From positions 1 to 64,000 of the forward strand of contig JAJEKV010000041.1 of assembly GCA_021234155.1 (NCBI GenBank): a DNA stretch of 64,000 nt, in the 5' to 3' direction. Shown here piece by piece: positions 36,315-46,904 of the stretch. Source of the DNA: Isoetes taiwanensis. Its lineage: Eukaryota > Streptophyta > Lycopodiopsida > Isoetales > Isoetaceae. Both the position numbers and the translations under genes were made by a program. Positions within the stretch are counted from its first letter, which is position 1. Each line of letters starts with the position of its first letter. The notes below the pieces were generated by a model. That model worked only from the letters and a program-made list of their open reading frames with translations. It had not been told where the DNA came from and did not search any database.

Positions 36315-36389
36315 AAAGGGAATCTTTGAGGAATATTCCTTTTGCTCTCGTTTCAATGATTTGCTCCCGTTTAATACGCAACTTTGTTG
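36315..36389. repeat. Right terminal inverted repeat
   Basis: The complement of the left end, with an extra segment AGGAATATTCCT between the two conserved blocks. It ends TTGTTG before the TA duplication. Confidence 0.8.
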
Positions 36390-36464
36390 TAGTTAAACAT
36401 GATATAAATGAGCAATGATTTTGCTAAATCAATTTACACCTAAAAACAATCTTACAAGCTAATA

Positions 36465-37150
36465 TGTAGCATAATAACAGGGGGTTTTCTTTGTGTTTTT
36501 GTACGCTTTTCACTAAGGTTTTCCTATGATTTTGTGATGTATTCAAATGGATGTACTAATGCGTACATCTAGAGTGCACCATTTCTGAGCCATTGATTTT
36601 AGCCTTTTTTTTTCAATGGTCAACAACCAATGGCTCACAACAAAAGTCTTTTTTTTGTGCGTGTGGTGCATAATGGTCAACAACCAATGGCTCACAACAA
36701 AAGCCCTCTTTTTGTGTGTGTGGGTGCATAATGGGCACATGAAGGGCTTGAAGGGCGCATGAAGGGTTTGAAGGGCACATGTAGTGCGGTTTCCGTAAGA
36801 ACACATTTCTTATCATAACTTTTGATCCGTAGCTCGTTTCAGATGATTTTTATTATGCGTTGGAAAGCTCTCTCCCAGATCTTTTTGATAATGTACAATA
36901 TGGATATGTTTGGTTAAGTTATCTATGCTAAAACAGCAATTTTTCGGCCGGGTTGGGCACATGAAGGGCTTGAAGGGAACATTTAGTGCGGTTTCCCCAC
37001 AAGAACACATTTCTTATCATAACTTTTGATCCGAGCTCTGCTTCAGATGATTTTTATTATGTTGGAAAGCTCTCCCGAGATCTTTTGATAATGTATAATA
37101 TAGATATGTTTGGTTAAGTAGTTATCTATGCTAAAACAGCAATTTTTCGG
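36465..37150. repeat. Tandem and dispersed repeats right of the transposon
   Basis: TGTAGCATAATAACAGGGGG and the following 130 bp recur at 38233-38380. GGTCAACAACCAATGGCTCA is repeated at 36616 and 36673. A unit of about 210 bp (GGGCACATGAAGGG, TAGTGCGGTTTCC, TTCTTATCATAACTTTTGAT, GGATATGTTTGGTTAAG, AACAGCAATTTTTCGG) is present twice, at about 36733-36950 and 36955-37155. Open frames in this area follow the repeats. Confidence 0.8.
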
Positions 37151-37552
37151 CGGGTTTGGTAGGCTTTCACATCCTACCAAACCGATTAATCTGAGATTGT
37201 GCTATTGGATATTGTTTTATGGCTCATTACAAATGAAGCTTGCAAAAAAAATTGCCATGCATTTTTTTAGATTTTGAGGCAGTTATTAAGCAAATTCCAA
37301 GGCTTCTAGATCCTTGTGCTAACAAGCGTAAAATTTCCCACTTTGGTTTCCCACCACAAGAATCCATGGAGGCCAAAGGTCACATTAAATTCCAGTTGAA
37401 AAATGTTTGTGTATGGGTGTTGCAAACTTTATGACTTTCGAAATAATGGGATCAATCTGCTCTATCTTTATGGTAACTTTTACTTATGTTCTATTTGTTT
37501 TATTGTGATGAAATTCAAAAGCTACAAGTGATTAAAGCCTCAAATGAATTCT

Positions 37553-37554
<2 letters not shown>

Positions 37555-37587
<33 letters not shown>
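37555..37587. repeat. Poly(T) run
   Basis: About 32 Ts. A comparable run (about 52387-52404) precedes the second fold-back MITE. Confidence 0.9.
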
Positions 37588-37675
37588 TTTGAATTCTAAA
37601 AATTTTGTCACACCCTGGGAGGTGATTTCCCTAAGGCCCCGGCGGGCTAAAAAAATTTTGCAACACAAACCATTA

Positions 37676-38235
37676 ACATCCAACATATAAAAATTAAATC
37701 CCCCAACACATAACAACCATTGACATTAACAACCAAGACATAACTACCATTGACATTAATTAACACAACCATTGGGTCCAACACATTTAAATTAAAATCC
37801 CCCTTAAACCCCCTTTGGTTTGGGTGCATATTCACACGGGGGGTGACGTAGGGCGAAATGAGCCCTCATAATTGTATTTTGCACGCATCACGAATCAACA
37901 TCATATAGTATTCCGCTTTGAAATCTTATAGTATTTTGCGAATCTTGTTATACAGTATAGCAAATTTTGTACTTGCATACCCCACAAACGAGGAACTTTA
38001 CGTACGGTGTAGATTAAGGAATAAGGGGTGAATATGCCTATCCAACAGCTCTCGTTGACCGGAGTCACCCCCTGTGTGAATATGCACCCAAACCAAAGGG
38101 GGTTTAAGGGGGATTTTAATTTAAATGTGTTGGACCCAATGGTTGTGTTAATTAATGTCAATGGTAGTTATGTGTTGGTTGTTAATGTCAATGGTTGTTA
38201 TGTGTTGGGGGATTTAATTTTTATATGTTGGATGT
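37676..38235. mobile_element. Fold-back MITE, copy 1
   Basis: Arms of about 175 bp (37676-37850 and 38060-38235) are reverse complements. They contain ACATCCAACATATAAAAATT, CCCCCTTAAACCCCCTTTGG and GGGTGCATATTCACACGGGG. The middle (GAACATTTACGTACGGTGTA region) is unpaired and non-coding. A second copy with the same core sits at 52423-52860. Confidence 0.85.
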
Positions 38236-38529
38236 AGCATAATAACAGGGGGTTTTCTTTGTGTTTTTGTACGCTTTTCACAAAGGTCTTCCTAAGATTT
38301 CATGGTGTATTCGAATGGATGTACTAATGCGTACATCTAGAGTGCACCATTTCTCAATCGTTGATTTAGCTTTTTTTTTTTCAATGGTCCAATATCCAAG
38401 GGCTCACAACAAAAGCCCTTTTTTATTTTAGTTGCCATTTTCAGTTTTGCATGCAAGCATCGTGCCATCATGTTTTAGGGTTATTTTAGGGTTAGGAAGA
38501 GAGAAGGGCAAGAATCGAAAGCAATACAA

Positions 38530-38758
38530 TGCTGCAGGGTTCGAACATGCTGAGAATCAGCAGCTTGGATGAAGGCCATGAATGTTTCAACTCTATGAGC
38601 CATCTTCATGCGTTTGAACCAACGTCTGAACATTGTGCTTGTATGGTTGATCTGCTTGGACGTGCGGGACAGCTAGGTGAAGCTCGGAATCTTATTGATA
38701 CAATGCCTTGTTAACCAGATCTGATAATCTGGAGAGCCTTTCTGAGTGCTTGTGCCAT
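38530..38758 (+). pseudogene. PPR protein, 5' part of C-terminal region, interrupted
   Basis: PPR proteins bind RNA in plastids and mitochondria. The frame reads FNSMSHLHAFEPTSEHCACM, VDLLGRAGQLGEARNLIDTM and PC, a final PPR motif, then a TAA in place of a sense codon, then PDLIIWRAFLSACAI, the start of the E region. The LTR element interrupts the Ile codon. The remainder is at 50794-50932. Upstream PPR repeats are missing, so this was a fragment before or after the insertion. Confidence 0.85.
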
Positions 38759-41203
38759 TGTTAGCCTAAAACCTGGAATTTTAGCCTAACCTCAAAGGAA
38801 GTGTAAACAAACTGGTCAGGACCTCCAGATCACTTAGGGTGATCAATCCTTAATCATATAAAGCAAAAGAACTCAATTTCAAATGCTGGTTTTGTCAAAA
38901 TCACTACAACCCCCGGGCGTAAAAAAAGCTGTCGAGCAAAAATCAATCTTGCAAATCCACCCTTTAAGATTTTTTGAGTTTTGGTTTTGGTATGAGTTAT
39001 AGACAAGTAGAGGGAACTACTGGTGAAAGTCCGTCTCGATTTGGATAGGGAAGACCAAGAAAATCAATGTCAAAGTTCACCAAAAATTGGTCAATGCCAA
39101 AACAGAGCCAAAATTTGCAAATATAGTTTGGTGATAAATCTTGAGTTGGAATTTGTATAAACAACTTCAAAATAAACTCTAGATCATGTGCATAAGGTTT
39201 TCTTGACAAGCAAACACTATGATATTTAATGAGATGGGCCAAAGTCTCGATTTACACACGGTTTATGACGCTTATGGAAAAAACTATTTTTTTCCTTGTT
39301 TTCTTTACATATAAGCAATACTCAAACCTTTTAAAGAATGGGACACCGACTATTAATTTGGATTCTACTTTAAATATCTGGTTTCTATTAGTTTAGACAA
39401 AGGTGTAACAACTTGAAACAAAAGAAGATGGAAACACTATTTGTCCGTGCAATGAATATGCATTCAAATCATAAGATATCACAGAGTTTAGAATTCTCGC
39501 CAAGTAATACCGGTGATAATGCTTGAGAACAGATCCCAAGGCATTGTCAACTTCAAAACCCAAAAATTATCGAAAGAGAAAATAATAAGATAATTTGAGT
39601 AGCGAGAGGAGTTTTGATGTCAAATAAGTCACAACAGAGCCTGGTCTTCAATCAAAATACATACCAATCTTCAATCTCGAAAGCAGGATTAGCGAATTTG
39701 AGGTAGAAACAGATCAAGAGAATATCGAATATAGAAATCGCCTGCATCACGGAGGTATATCTCCTCGGGGGGTAAAAAATGATCTGTATTCCCAGTTAAA
39801 AACCGTCCTTCCCAAAACCAAAATTCGGTTCAATGATTTCCGCCTAATCCGAGCAAGTTTCTATCAATCAAGTGCCACAAAGGGTTCCTGGGGGTTTCGA
39901 AAAGGTTTAGGAACTAATTTCTGGAAATTGGCGGATTCAATCAGGTTTAGGCAACGAATTGGCCGGATTTAGCAGGTTCCTCTATTTCTTAGGGTTTATC
40001 AAAAATTCTCAAGGGCTTATATATCCCACGTGCACAAACGAAGTCCGGGCGGCTAAGGTATATAAGGAATAATGCGAGCAGCTATTAAATTTCGCGTTGC
40101 TGCGCAGAGGGACACCCAAACAGTGTCGCCCCCCCCCCCCCTCACGCCACGCGGAAAAATGGGGGTGACACGGAACTATGCAAAATTAGATAGGGTAGAT
40201 AGGCTAGAATAGGTTTTTATTTTTTTGGCACGATCCCAAGAAATGATATTTGAGGGGTTTCCCATGTCTTTTTGAATTTTGAAAAGGCCAACCTAGCTAT
40301 TTTTTGCCAAGCTTCAAATCTAGAGTGTTTTCAGGTCAAATTGAGATACTTGAAATTTTGGCCATTTTGACCATGGTCAATGAATTTTCAACCTTGAAAT
40401 GGTGAAAAAAATCATAGGAAAAGGGTGGAAAAATAGGAAAAAAAAAGGCTATGGTAGGATTTAGGGTGATAGAATGAAGGTAAAATTCAAGCTTCTTTGC
40501 TCTTGAGGTTTTTCATGATCTCTTGAGAGCAATTCACAAGTGGAGGTGAGGCCAATAAAATATAGGTAGTGAGGTAATGAAAGAAGGCATGACAGGTGAA
40601 AATGAGGTATATAAAAAAAATGAAAGGAAGGTGGATGTAGGATGGATGAAATGGATGAAGGCTGGAACCCCTCAGTGAGCACATGATCATATCTCAAAAG
40701 CTCAAATCATACCTTATGATGAACATAACTTTGCTCAAGGCCCTAGGGTCTTCCAAACTTCTAAAAGGTCTTCCAATCTTCAAGGCCAAAATAAGAGCAA
40801 TTCCACTTCTAAGTGCATCTTCATATGTGTGACTTCCAAATCATGGGTGCAACTCCATTTAGTTTCATATGAGTGAATATGAGCAACATGGTAATGACTC
40901 CTTGTATAGCTTGCAATATTCTTTGCCTGGTCTTCAAGAAATAAGAATGTAACTAGAAAACTTCCTCAAAGGAAAGAATTAGGCTATACAACCAAGATCC
41001 CAAGGGTCTTCCAAACTTGAACCAATTTCTTCCAAACTCTAGCAGGATCAAAATAGCACTAACTCTTACCATATGAGTGATGAGAAAGTAACTTAAGATG
41101 AAACCTCAAAAGAAACCACAAGTCTTCCAAACTTTGACAAGTATCTTCCAATCTTGAAACTCTAGGTATCATGATGGTCCATGTTGCCCAAAAAGGGGCA
41201 ACA
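38759..41203 (-). repeat. 3' LTR (2445 bp)
   Basis: Nearly collinear with 48356-50788. Purine-rich TTGAGGAGA on the minus strand (41212-41204) just inside is the polypurine tract. Confidence 0.95.
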
Positions 41204-41793
41204 TCTCCTCAAAGGAAAGAATGAGGCTGGTCCCCTCAGCCTCAAAGGAAAGAAATGCTAACTGAAGGTCTTCAAAATATCAACAAGTGGTGGAGGGAAT
41301 AGAATTACTCTGCAGTGGTGGGAAATATGAGGCAGAGTATAAGGTAATGGAGAGAGTGATAAGAAAATAAGATCAAATGGAGGGTAGGACAACTCAAGAC
41401 AGGTGAATATGGAGAAGAAGTGGATGAACCTGCATATGACAATGATAATCAAATTAGCATGAGTGCCAAATAAAGGGATGAGTAACAATGTAGGATTAGC
41501 ACTCAAAAATTTCATATGGAAGCAAGGGCTAGATGGAAAGAGGCCAACTTAAGACAAATAAGAGTAATGAGCAAATGGACCTGAAATGACAACACTCAAA
41601 ATTGTTAAAGCATAGCAAATCTCTACCCTATTTAACTAAACTTCTACTATTCAAGAAATTTGGCTCATACAACCATTGAATGTATTTCAAACTAAAAATT
41701 CAAACCTTCACACCAAAAATTCAAACCATCGAGCTCAACCCTAATTTGCTCCTCCTCGCTTCGTGCTCGAAAACTCGACCTCCCTTGCCGATC

Positions 41794-42549
41794 ATGGCCC
41801 TTTTTCTTACCATACACCTATCTGGGACAATGTAACAAATGATCCGAAAGCAATTTAGGAGTGCTTCCTGAGCTTGATCCAGCTACAGGAGTACCTATTC
41901 CTTATGGTGTAATCAGACCTGTGCAAGAAATGCATACAGATGCAGAATGGGACAATGTTTTAATTAATGAAGAACCTCTTCCTCGTGGAAATTTACTCAG
42001 TGCACATGCATTTCTGAGGCAGTGTATATGGGAAGGCAAAAATGTTGACCAAAACTACCCTGACTCCGAAAAGGAACTCTACAAAAAAGACATGAACCAT
42101 GATCACCTTGCCATGGAGTGTTTCCTTGGGCAAAAGACTTATCAAGAGAAACTAGCAAAGATCTCATCGTGTATCGAAACACAAAGGCTCAGGGGCGAAT
42201 TTTACAAGGGAATGCATTCAGATGCTACATATGCACTACTTTTTTGTGTAAGCATCATCATGAGTGACGGATGCTCAATTTGACATGTATAGGCGCTTAT
42301 ACTACTCCCACGATGCTAGCAGATAGCTATGGTTACTTGATGCTTCTCATGATAAAAGAGATGCATTTCAAACTCCCCGAAAGAGAATCTCGGAGTGAAG
42401 ATCATTATGTGTTTGGTACCATGGACAATTTTTACCGATATAACAGCCTCTTAGATGTTTACAGATGGATCTCCTTCGGACAAGATTCCTACTATCCTTC
42501 AGAAATGCCGATAGCATTGGTTTTCTATGAGAGGATCCTCTTTTTGTAA
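41794..42549 (+). CDS. Antisense ORF between INT and 3' LTR
   Basis: On the strand opposite to pol. A possible ATG lies at 41794; the long frame runs 41861-42283 (MLPELDPATGVPIPYG, IRPVQEMHTDAEWDN, KKDMNHDHLAMECFLGQ). After one shift it continues 42271-42549 (YGYLMLLMIKEMHF, GTMDNFYRYNSLLDVYRW). About 230 residues in total, not recognised. Antisense genes in this position are known from Tat-branch elements such as Grande and RIRE2, so it may be an element gene or captured host sequence. Confidence 0.6.
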
Positions 42550-42929
42550 CTTGTGTACCTTTTTTGATGAATAGAATTTTCTCTTGCTCTTTTTGAAAAT
42601 GTCCGATCTTGAAAAATATTTCTCGCTTCAAACAACACACAATTAGTTCACCTCAAAGGAAAAATGGTCTTGATGGCACAAGTATAAAGAAACTTGAGTA
42701 CAACTAATCGAAACAATTTAGCAATTCCAACCAACCAAAATCTACAAATTTTAAGCCTCAAGGAAATAAACAAAAATCAATCAAAAGAATTTTAAATCTC
42801 CAACTTCCAACAAAAATTAACCTATTTTAAGTTAAAATAGATGTTCATATAGGAGCAAAAAGCCTAAACATGCATGTTGAGGCCAATATCTTTTCAAATG
42901 TCAATATTTGTAGGATTGGGTAATTCCAA

Positions 42930-44130
42930 ACCCTGTTTTGAGATCCTTAAGCCAATAAGATGAACAACCCGACTTCTCTTACAACTGGTAAGGGCCTTCC
43001 CAAGGATTTTCAAATTTAGACAACTTACCTTCATTTGCAAAGATCCCATTTGAGCACGAAGTTCCAATGGAGCAAATTTATCCCGAGCTTGTGAGTCGCT
43101 TAAAAGTCAGCTTTGCACTCCTAGCCTTCTTAAGTAGATTGAAGTTTTCTGCACCAAATCTATCCTCATCCAACTTTAGTAAAACCTCATACCTGTTGTA
43201 ATGCCTCAAGAAACTCCAAATCCAACTTGAGTGCCATCCTCAAAGAGGGGATCTCCAACTCAACAGAATAACCGCTTCAACACCATAAACCAAACTGAAG
43301 GGAGAAGCATTAGTGGCGGTTTTAGCAAAGATTCTATGAGCCCAAAGAGCATCATATAATTTCAAATGCCAATCTTTTGGTTTTTGGCAAACCTGCTTTC
43401 TCTAAAATACCCTTAAGCACTTTGTTAGTGGACTCAGCTTGACCATTTCCTTGAGGGTAATAGGCTGAGCTTTTCACATGTCTGATCTTGAGGCTTGAGA
43501 CAAGAATTTGAATAACCTCATTAATAAAAGTAGAGCCTCTATCAGTCAAAATTTTGAAAGGGATCCCAAATCTAGAACAAATGTTTTCATGCAAAAACCT
43601 AGCAAGAGTAGTATATGCATTTGCTTTTCTCAAGGGTGCTGCTTCTGACCATTTGGTAAATAAATCTGTAGCCACAACAATGTATTCATGCTGAGCAGAA
43701 GATGAGGGATTTATAGGGCCAACATAATCTAGCCCCCAAACTTGAAATGGGCCTGGGGACACAATTCCAAAGAAGAGGGGCAGATGCAAAATTTTCTTAC
43801 CAAAAATCCGCATTGGTGGCAAGTTTTATGACATCATAGCAATCTCTAAATAAATGAGGCCAGAAATAACTGCACCTTAATATTTTTTGGCAGTTGTATC
43901 TGCTGCAAAATGACCACCACAAACACCTTTATGATTTTCAGCCAAGTACCGTGGGCAGCTTCATCTTCATCAACACATCTTAAGAGTACACCATCCCTAT
44001 TTACCTTGCACAAGATGTCACCAACCAATGAGTAAGTCAAACATTTTAACTTAAACTTGTAAGCTTGGCTTTTGAAAATTCGTAAGGTATCTCTTGATAC
44101 CGAAGGAATCTCCTGATAGGTTGTTGCCAA
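42930..44130 (-). pseudogene. Integrase
   Basis: Inserts the cDNA into the genome. After a zinc-finger-like region (44130-43846), the core reads WGLDYVGPINPSS (first Asp), ILTDRGSTFINEVIQ (second Asp) and YYPQGNGQAESTNKVLKGIL (Glu): the DD-E triad. The C-terminal part, in a new frame, has ATNASPFSLVYGVEAV and ENPWEGPYQL. No chromodomain. Confidence 0.88.
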
Positions 44131-44349
44131 CCTTGAGTCGGCATAGTTGACACGCCCCGCTCATTTACAACAAGGTTAGTCATTTCTTCTTCTTGTACCA
44201 CCTCCTCATGTTCAAAGTAGGCAAGCAGTGTATAAACTCGGATTGTTCAATACATGAATAACCTTTACCTTTAAATCATAAGATTGAAGCCTACAAGCCC
44301 ACCTATGAAGCTTAGGTTTTTCTAATTTCTTACCATACAAAAAGGCATG

Positions 44350-44780
44350 GGGTTCTCACTGCATGTAGATAGTGGCTTGGGATTTTTGTAAAGATGACCC
44401 CGGTCTCTCGATCAAAAGATGAGAGCAAAGCAGACTCCTTTCTATCTTAGCATACTTCTCTTCAGTTTGAGACCATTGTTTGCTTGCAAAAAGCAATAGG
44501 GTGTCTATCCTCAAGAAAATGGCAACTCCAAAGAGCCTTTTTTTAGTGATAGTTATGTAAACTTTAAATGGTAATGAAAGGTCTGAGTTTTTAAAAGTGT
44601 AGAATGACAAATAGCCTCTATGATCTGCAAAAAAGCTTTTTCACACTCATCAGTCCAAACAACAGGCCTATATTTACTTTCTCTTTTACTAACTTGGCCT
44701 ACTCTAGTCAACTTAGAGATAGGACTAATAAGGTGAGAGAAATTAGGCACATACACTCTTAAGAAAGAGGTCATTCCCAT
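44350..44780 (-). pseudogene. RT-thumb and degenerate RNase H (connection-like)
   Basis: Encodes FLRVYVPNFSHLISPISKLT, then VYITITKKRLFGVAIF, and EEKYAKIERSLLCSHLLIER. The usual Asp of the first RNase H strand is replaced by ITIT, so the domain looks catalytically dead, consistent with a second RNase H taking over. Confidence 0.7.
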
Positions 44781-44939
44781 AAATCCCTTTGACTTCTTTA
44801 ATTGTCCTGGTGTTTGAAGCTTTTTAAAGCTATGATCTTCTCTTCAGCTACTTGAAGGCCTTTAGCGTAAAACCTCATGGCCTAAGAGTCGGCCTTTGGA
44901 TGCCAAAAAGATGCACTTTTTGGGTTTAGATTAACTCCA

Positions 44940-45800
44940 GGTTTATCCGCACAATGTGAATATTCTTGTTAGCTCTGAAATATGATCACTTGTATCAGTA
45001 CCTAAGCATAAATCATCCGGATAAACTCAATTGCTCAGAGTCATGTTTGCAAAGACAGTATCCATGGCTCTCTGAAATGTGGCAGGGGCATTCATTAAGC
45101 CAAAAGGCATCCTTTTCATTGCATAAGTTCCCCATGGAGTAATGAAGGATGTCTTTGACTGATCTTCCTTTTTGATGCTAATCTGATTAAAACCAGAGAA
45201 ACCATCCAAAAATGAGTACATAGACTTACCAGCCACTGCATAAAGGATTTCTTCCAAAAAAGGCAAAGGGTAACAATCTTTAACAGTAGCTTTATTTAGA
45301 TCTCTATAATCCACACATATTCTTAAAGAACCATTCTTTTTTAGAACTGGAACAATACAAGAAACCCAAGAGGGGTTCACAATGTCAACTATCAATCCTG
45401 ATTCCTGCATTTTGAATAATTCCTGCTTGATAAGATCTAAAAGTGAAGAATTAATTCTTCTCAACTTCTGCATAACAGGTTTGGCATCTTCTCGAACCTT
45501 AATTTCAAACTCACAAATTTTTTTATCAACCCCTTTCAGTTCTGAATACCCCAAGCAAAAAGCATCCACCCAATCCTCAAATAACTCAACCATTTTACCT
45601 TGATCACCTTCATTATATAAGTCTCCCATTTGCGTGGTCCTAGATATACCTCCTTTATGCACTTCAAGCTCTTTAAGTGATTCCTCTTGTGCTAGGTTGA
45701 TAGTTAAGATGGGATGGAATTGGGAAAGTTCCTCTTCATCTAAGACATCCTCTTGAATAGCTCCTTCAGACAAATACTCCATAAGGGTTTTTCTGCACAA
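44940..45800 (-). pseudogene. Reverse transcriptase
   Basis: Open for 257 residues (45800-45027), containing PSWVSCIVPVLKKNGSLRIC, VDYRDLNKAT, YPLPFLEEIL, FSFLDGFSGFNQI-like and TPWGTYAMKRMPFGLMNAPA TFQRAMD. The catalytic box reads VYPDDL (45027-45010) after a stop, unlike the usual Y[V/I/M]DD, so this copy is probably inactive. Confidence 0.9.
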
Positions 45801-46200
45801 TGAGTCAGCTTCAAAATTCTTAGATCTAGGAATATGTAAAATCTCCCAATGATCAAAAAAAGTTAATAATTCTCCGGCTTGAGCACTCGATCCTCCATGT
45901 CTTGATGTTTAGTTCGATATTCTCCCAAGATTTGTCTACAAACAAGTTGTGAGTCTCCATAAATAACAATATGAGAAATACTCATACACCTTGCTTCTTG
46001 TAAACCCGCAATGAGGGCTTTGTATTCTCACAAGCATTAGAAGAAATATTAGGGTGAATTCTCCCTATCTTAGTCATCAACTTAAAATCTGATCCTTCAA
46101 AATAGCAGCAGAAGAAGCAATCCCCAGCTTTTTTGACATACCTCCATCAAACCGTAGATAGGCTTTTTTGCCTTCGATCGGAGATTCAACATGCATGTAA
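45780..46200 (-). pseudogene. RNase H domain located upstream of RT
   Basis: RNase H removes RNA from RNA-DNA hybrids. All four acidic positions are seen: AYLRFDGGMS (first Asp), YKALIAGLQEARCMS (Glu), HIVIYGDSQLVC (second Asp) and ILHIPRSKNFEADSLCRK (last Asp). The last block runs without interruption into the RT linker (ORF from 45800), so this domain precedes RT. The middle has one frame shift. It resembles the archaeal-type RNase H of Tat elements. Confidence 0.78.
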
Positions 46201-46240
46201 GCAAAGTTGACAACCTCTTCATGTATACTAGCATCCGTGC

Positions 46241-46700
46241 CTAAATTGTAAACACCCAAATCTTCTTCCCTAGTATGTCCACATCTATGAACCTAATGTT
46301 AGCAGATGGATCGGGTTTTGTTTGCCGCTTTGATGTATGTTGCTCCATTGGAAATGGTGTAAGTGCCTTCGCACCATACAAACGTCCTCGGCATCCAATC
46401 GCTTTCATCCATCTCCTTCCTAATAATAGATCATAGATATTAGCTTGATTAACATTTTCAAAATCAACAACCACAAATGTGGCCAAAGACAATGATTCCC
46501 CCGTATTCACAGATACATTTCTTACTATTCCCTTTAGGCACAACTTTAGCATTTGAAAAGATTTTAGAACAATGGAAGTATTATCTTCTACCTTGAGATC
46601 CAAAGGCCTTCATAACATGATAAGGCATAACATTAAGAGAAGAACCTCCATCCAAAGAAAACTTTGTCTAGATGGGAAGTTCCTATAGTAGCACTACAAG
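46241..46700 (-). pseudogene. Retropepsin-like protease
   Basis: Aspartic protease that cleaves the polyprotein. SLDGGSSLNVMP (about 46668-46633) is the active-site loop (Asp-Gly-Gly in place of Asp-Thr/Ser-Gly) and NIYDLLLGRRWM (about 46443-46408) is the C-terminal hydrophobic block. A frame shift lies between them. Confidence 0.7.
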
Positions 46701-46904
46701 TAAAAGCACCTCGATCTTCGGGCTTGCTCGTGCAAAGCCACGTAATATTGTTGCGTGTTTCAGCAAAGAACCTCTTCAATATCCGGAGTGCTTTTGATCA
46801 ACTTTTCCCTCGTATGATGGTGCAATTCTCAGAAAGTTAATAAATCCACAAAGAACCTTAGAATTTTTCATAAGTAATTCAAATTCATCCAACTCGTAAT
46901 CTTT

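Larger units (their letters stand above)
28059..36389. mobile_element. Unclassified TIR DNA transposon carrying a ParB-methylase gene
   Basis: The two ends are inverted copies: both carry ATTAAACGGGAG (28073-28084 and its complement 36364-36375). The extreme ends read [G/C]AACA, and an inner block CAAAGATTCCCTTT (28104-28117, complement 36315-36328) also matches. TA flanks both sides (28057-28058 and 36390-36391). The outside flanks join to ATTCATGTA plus TTAAACATGATAT, the uninterrupted form of which is present at about 52970 and 53195, so the insertion and TA duplication are supported by empty sites. Inside are two divergent, intron-containing genes: a minus-strand ParB/Srx-methyltransferase and a plus-strand DUF7869-like DDE protein. 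The TA duplication alone recalls Tc1/mariner, but size and gene content do not. Confidence 0.82.

Noticed and set aside
28059-36389. Tc1/mariner element, based on the TA duplication
   Set aside because: No DD34D/E-type mariner transposase; size and gene content differ.
38713-38715. TAA in the PPR frame as a U-to-C RNA-editing site
   Set aside because: Such editing acts on organelle transcripts; this is a nuclear-type locus beside a retrotransposon, so a plain nonsense mutation is simpler.
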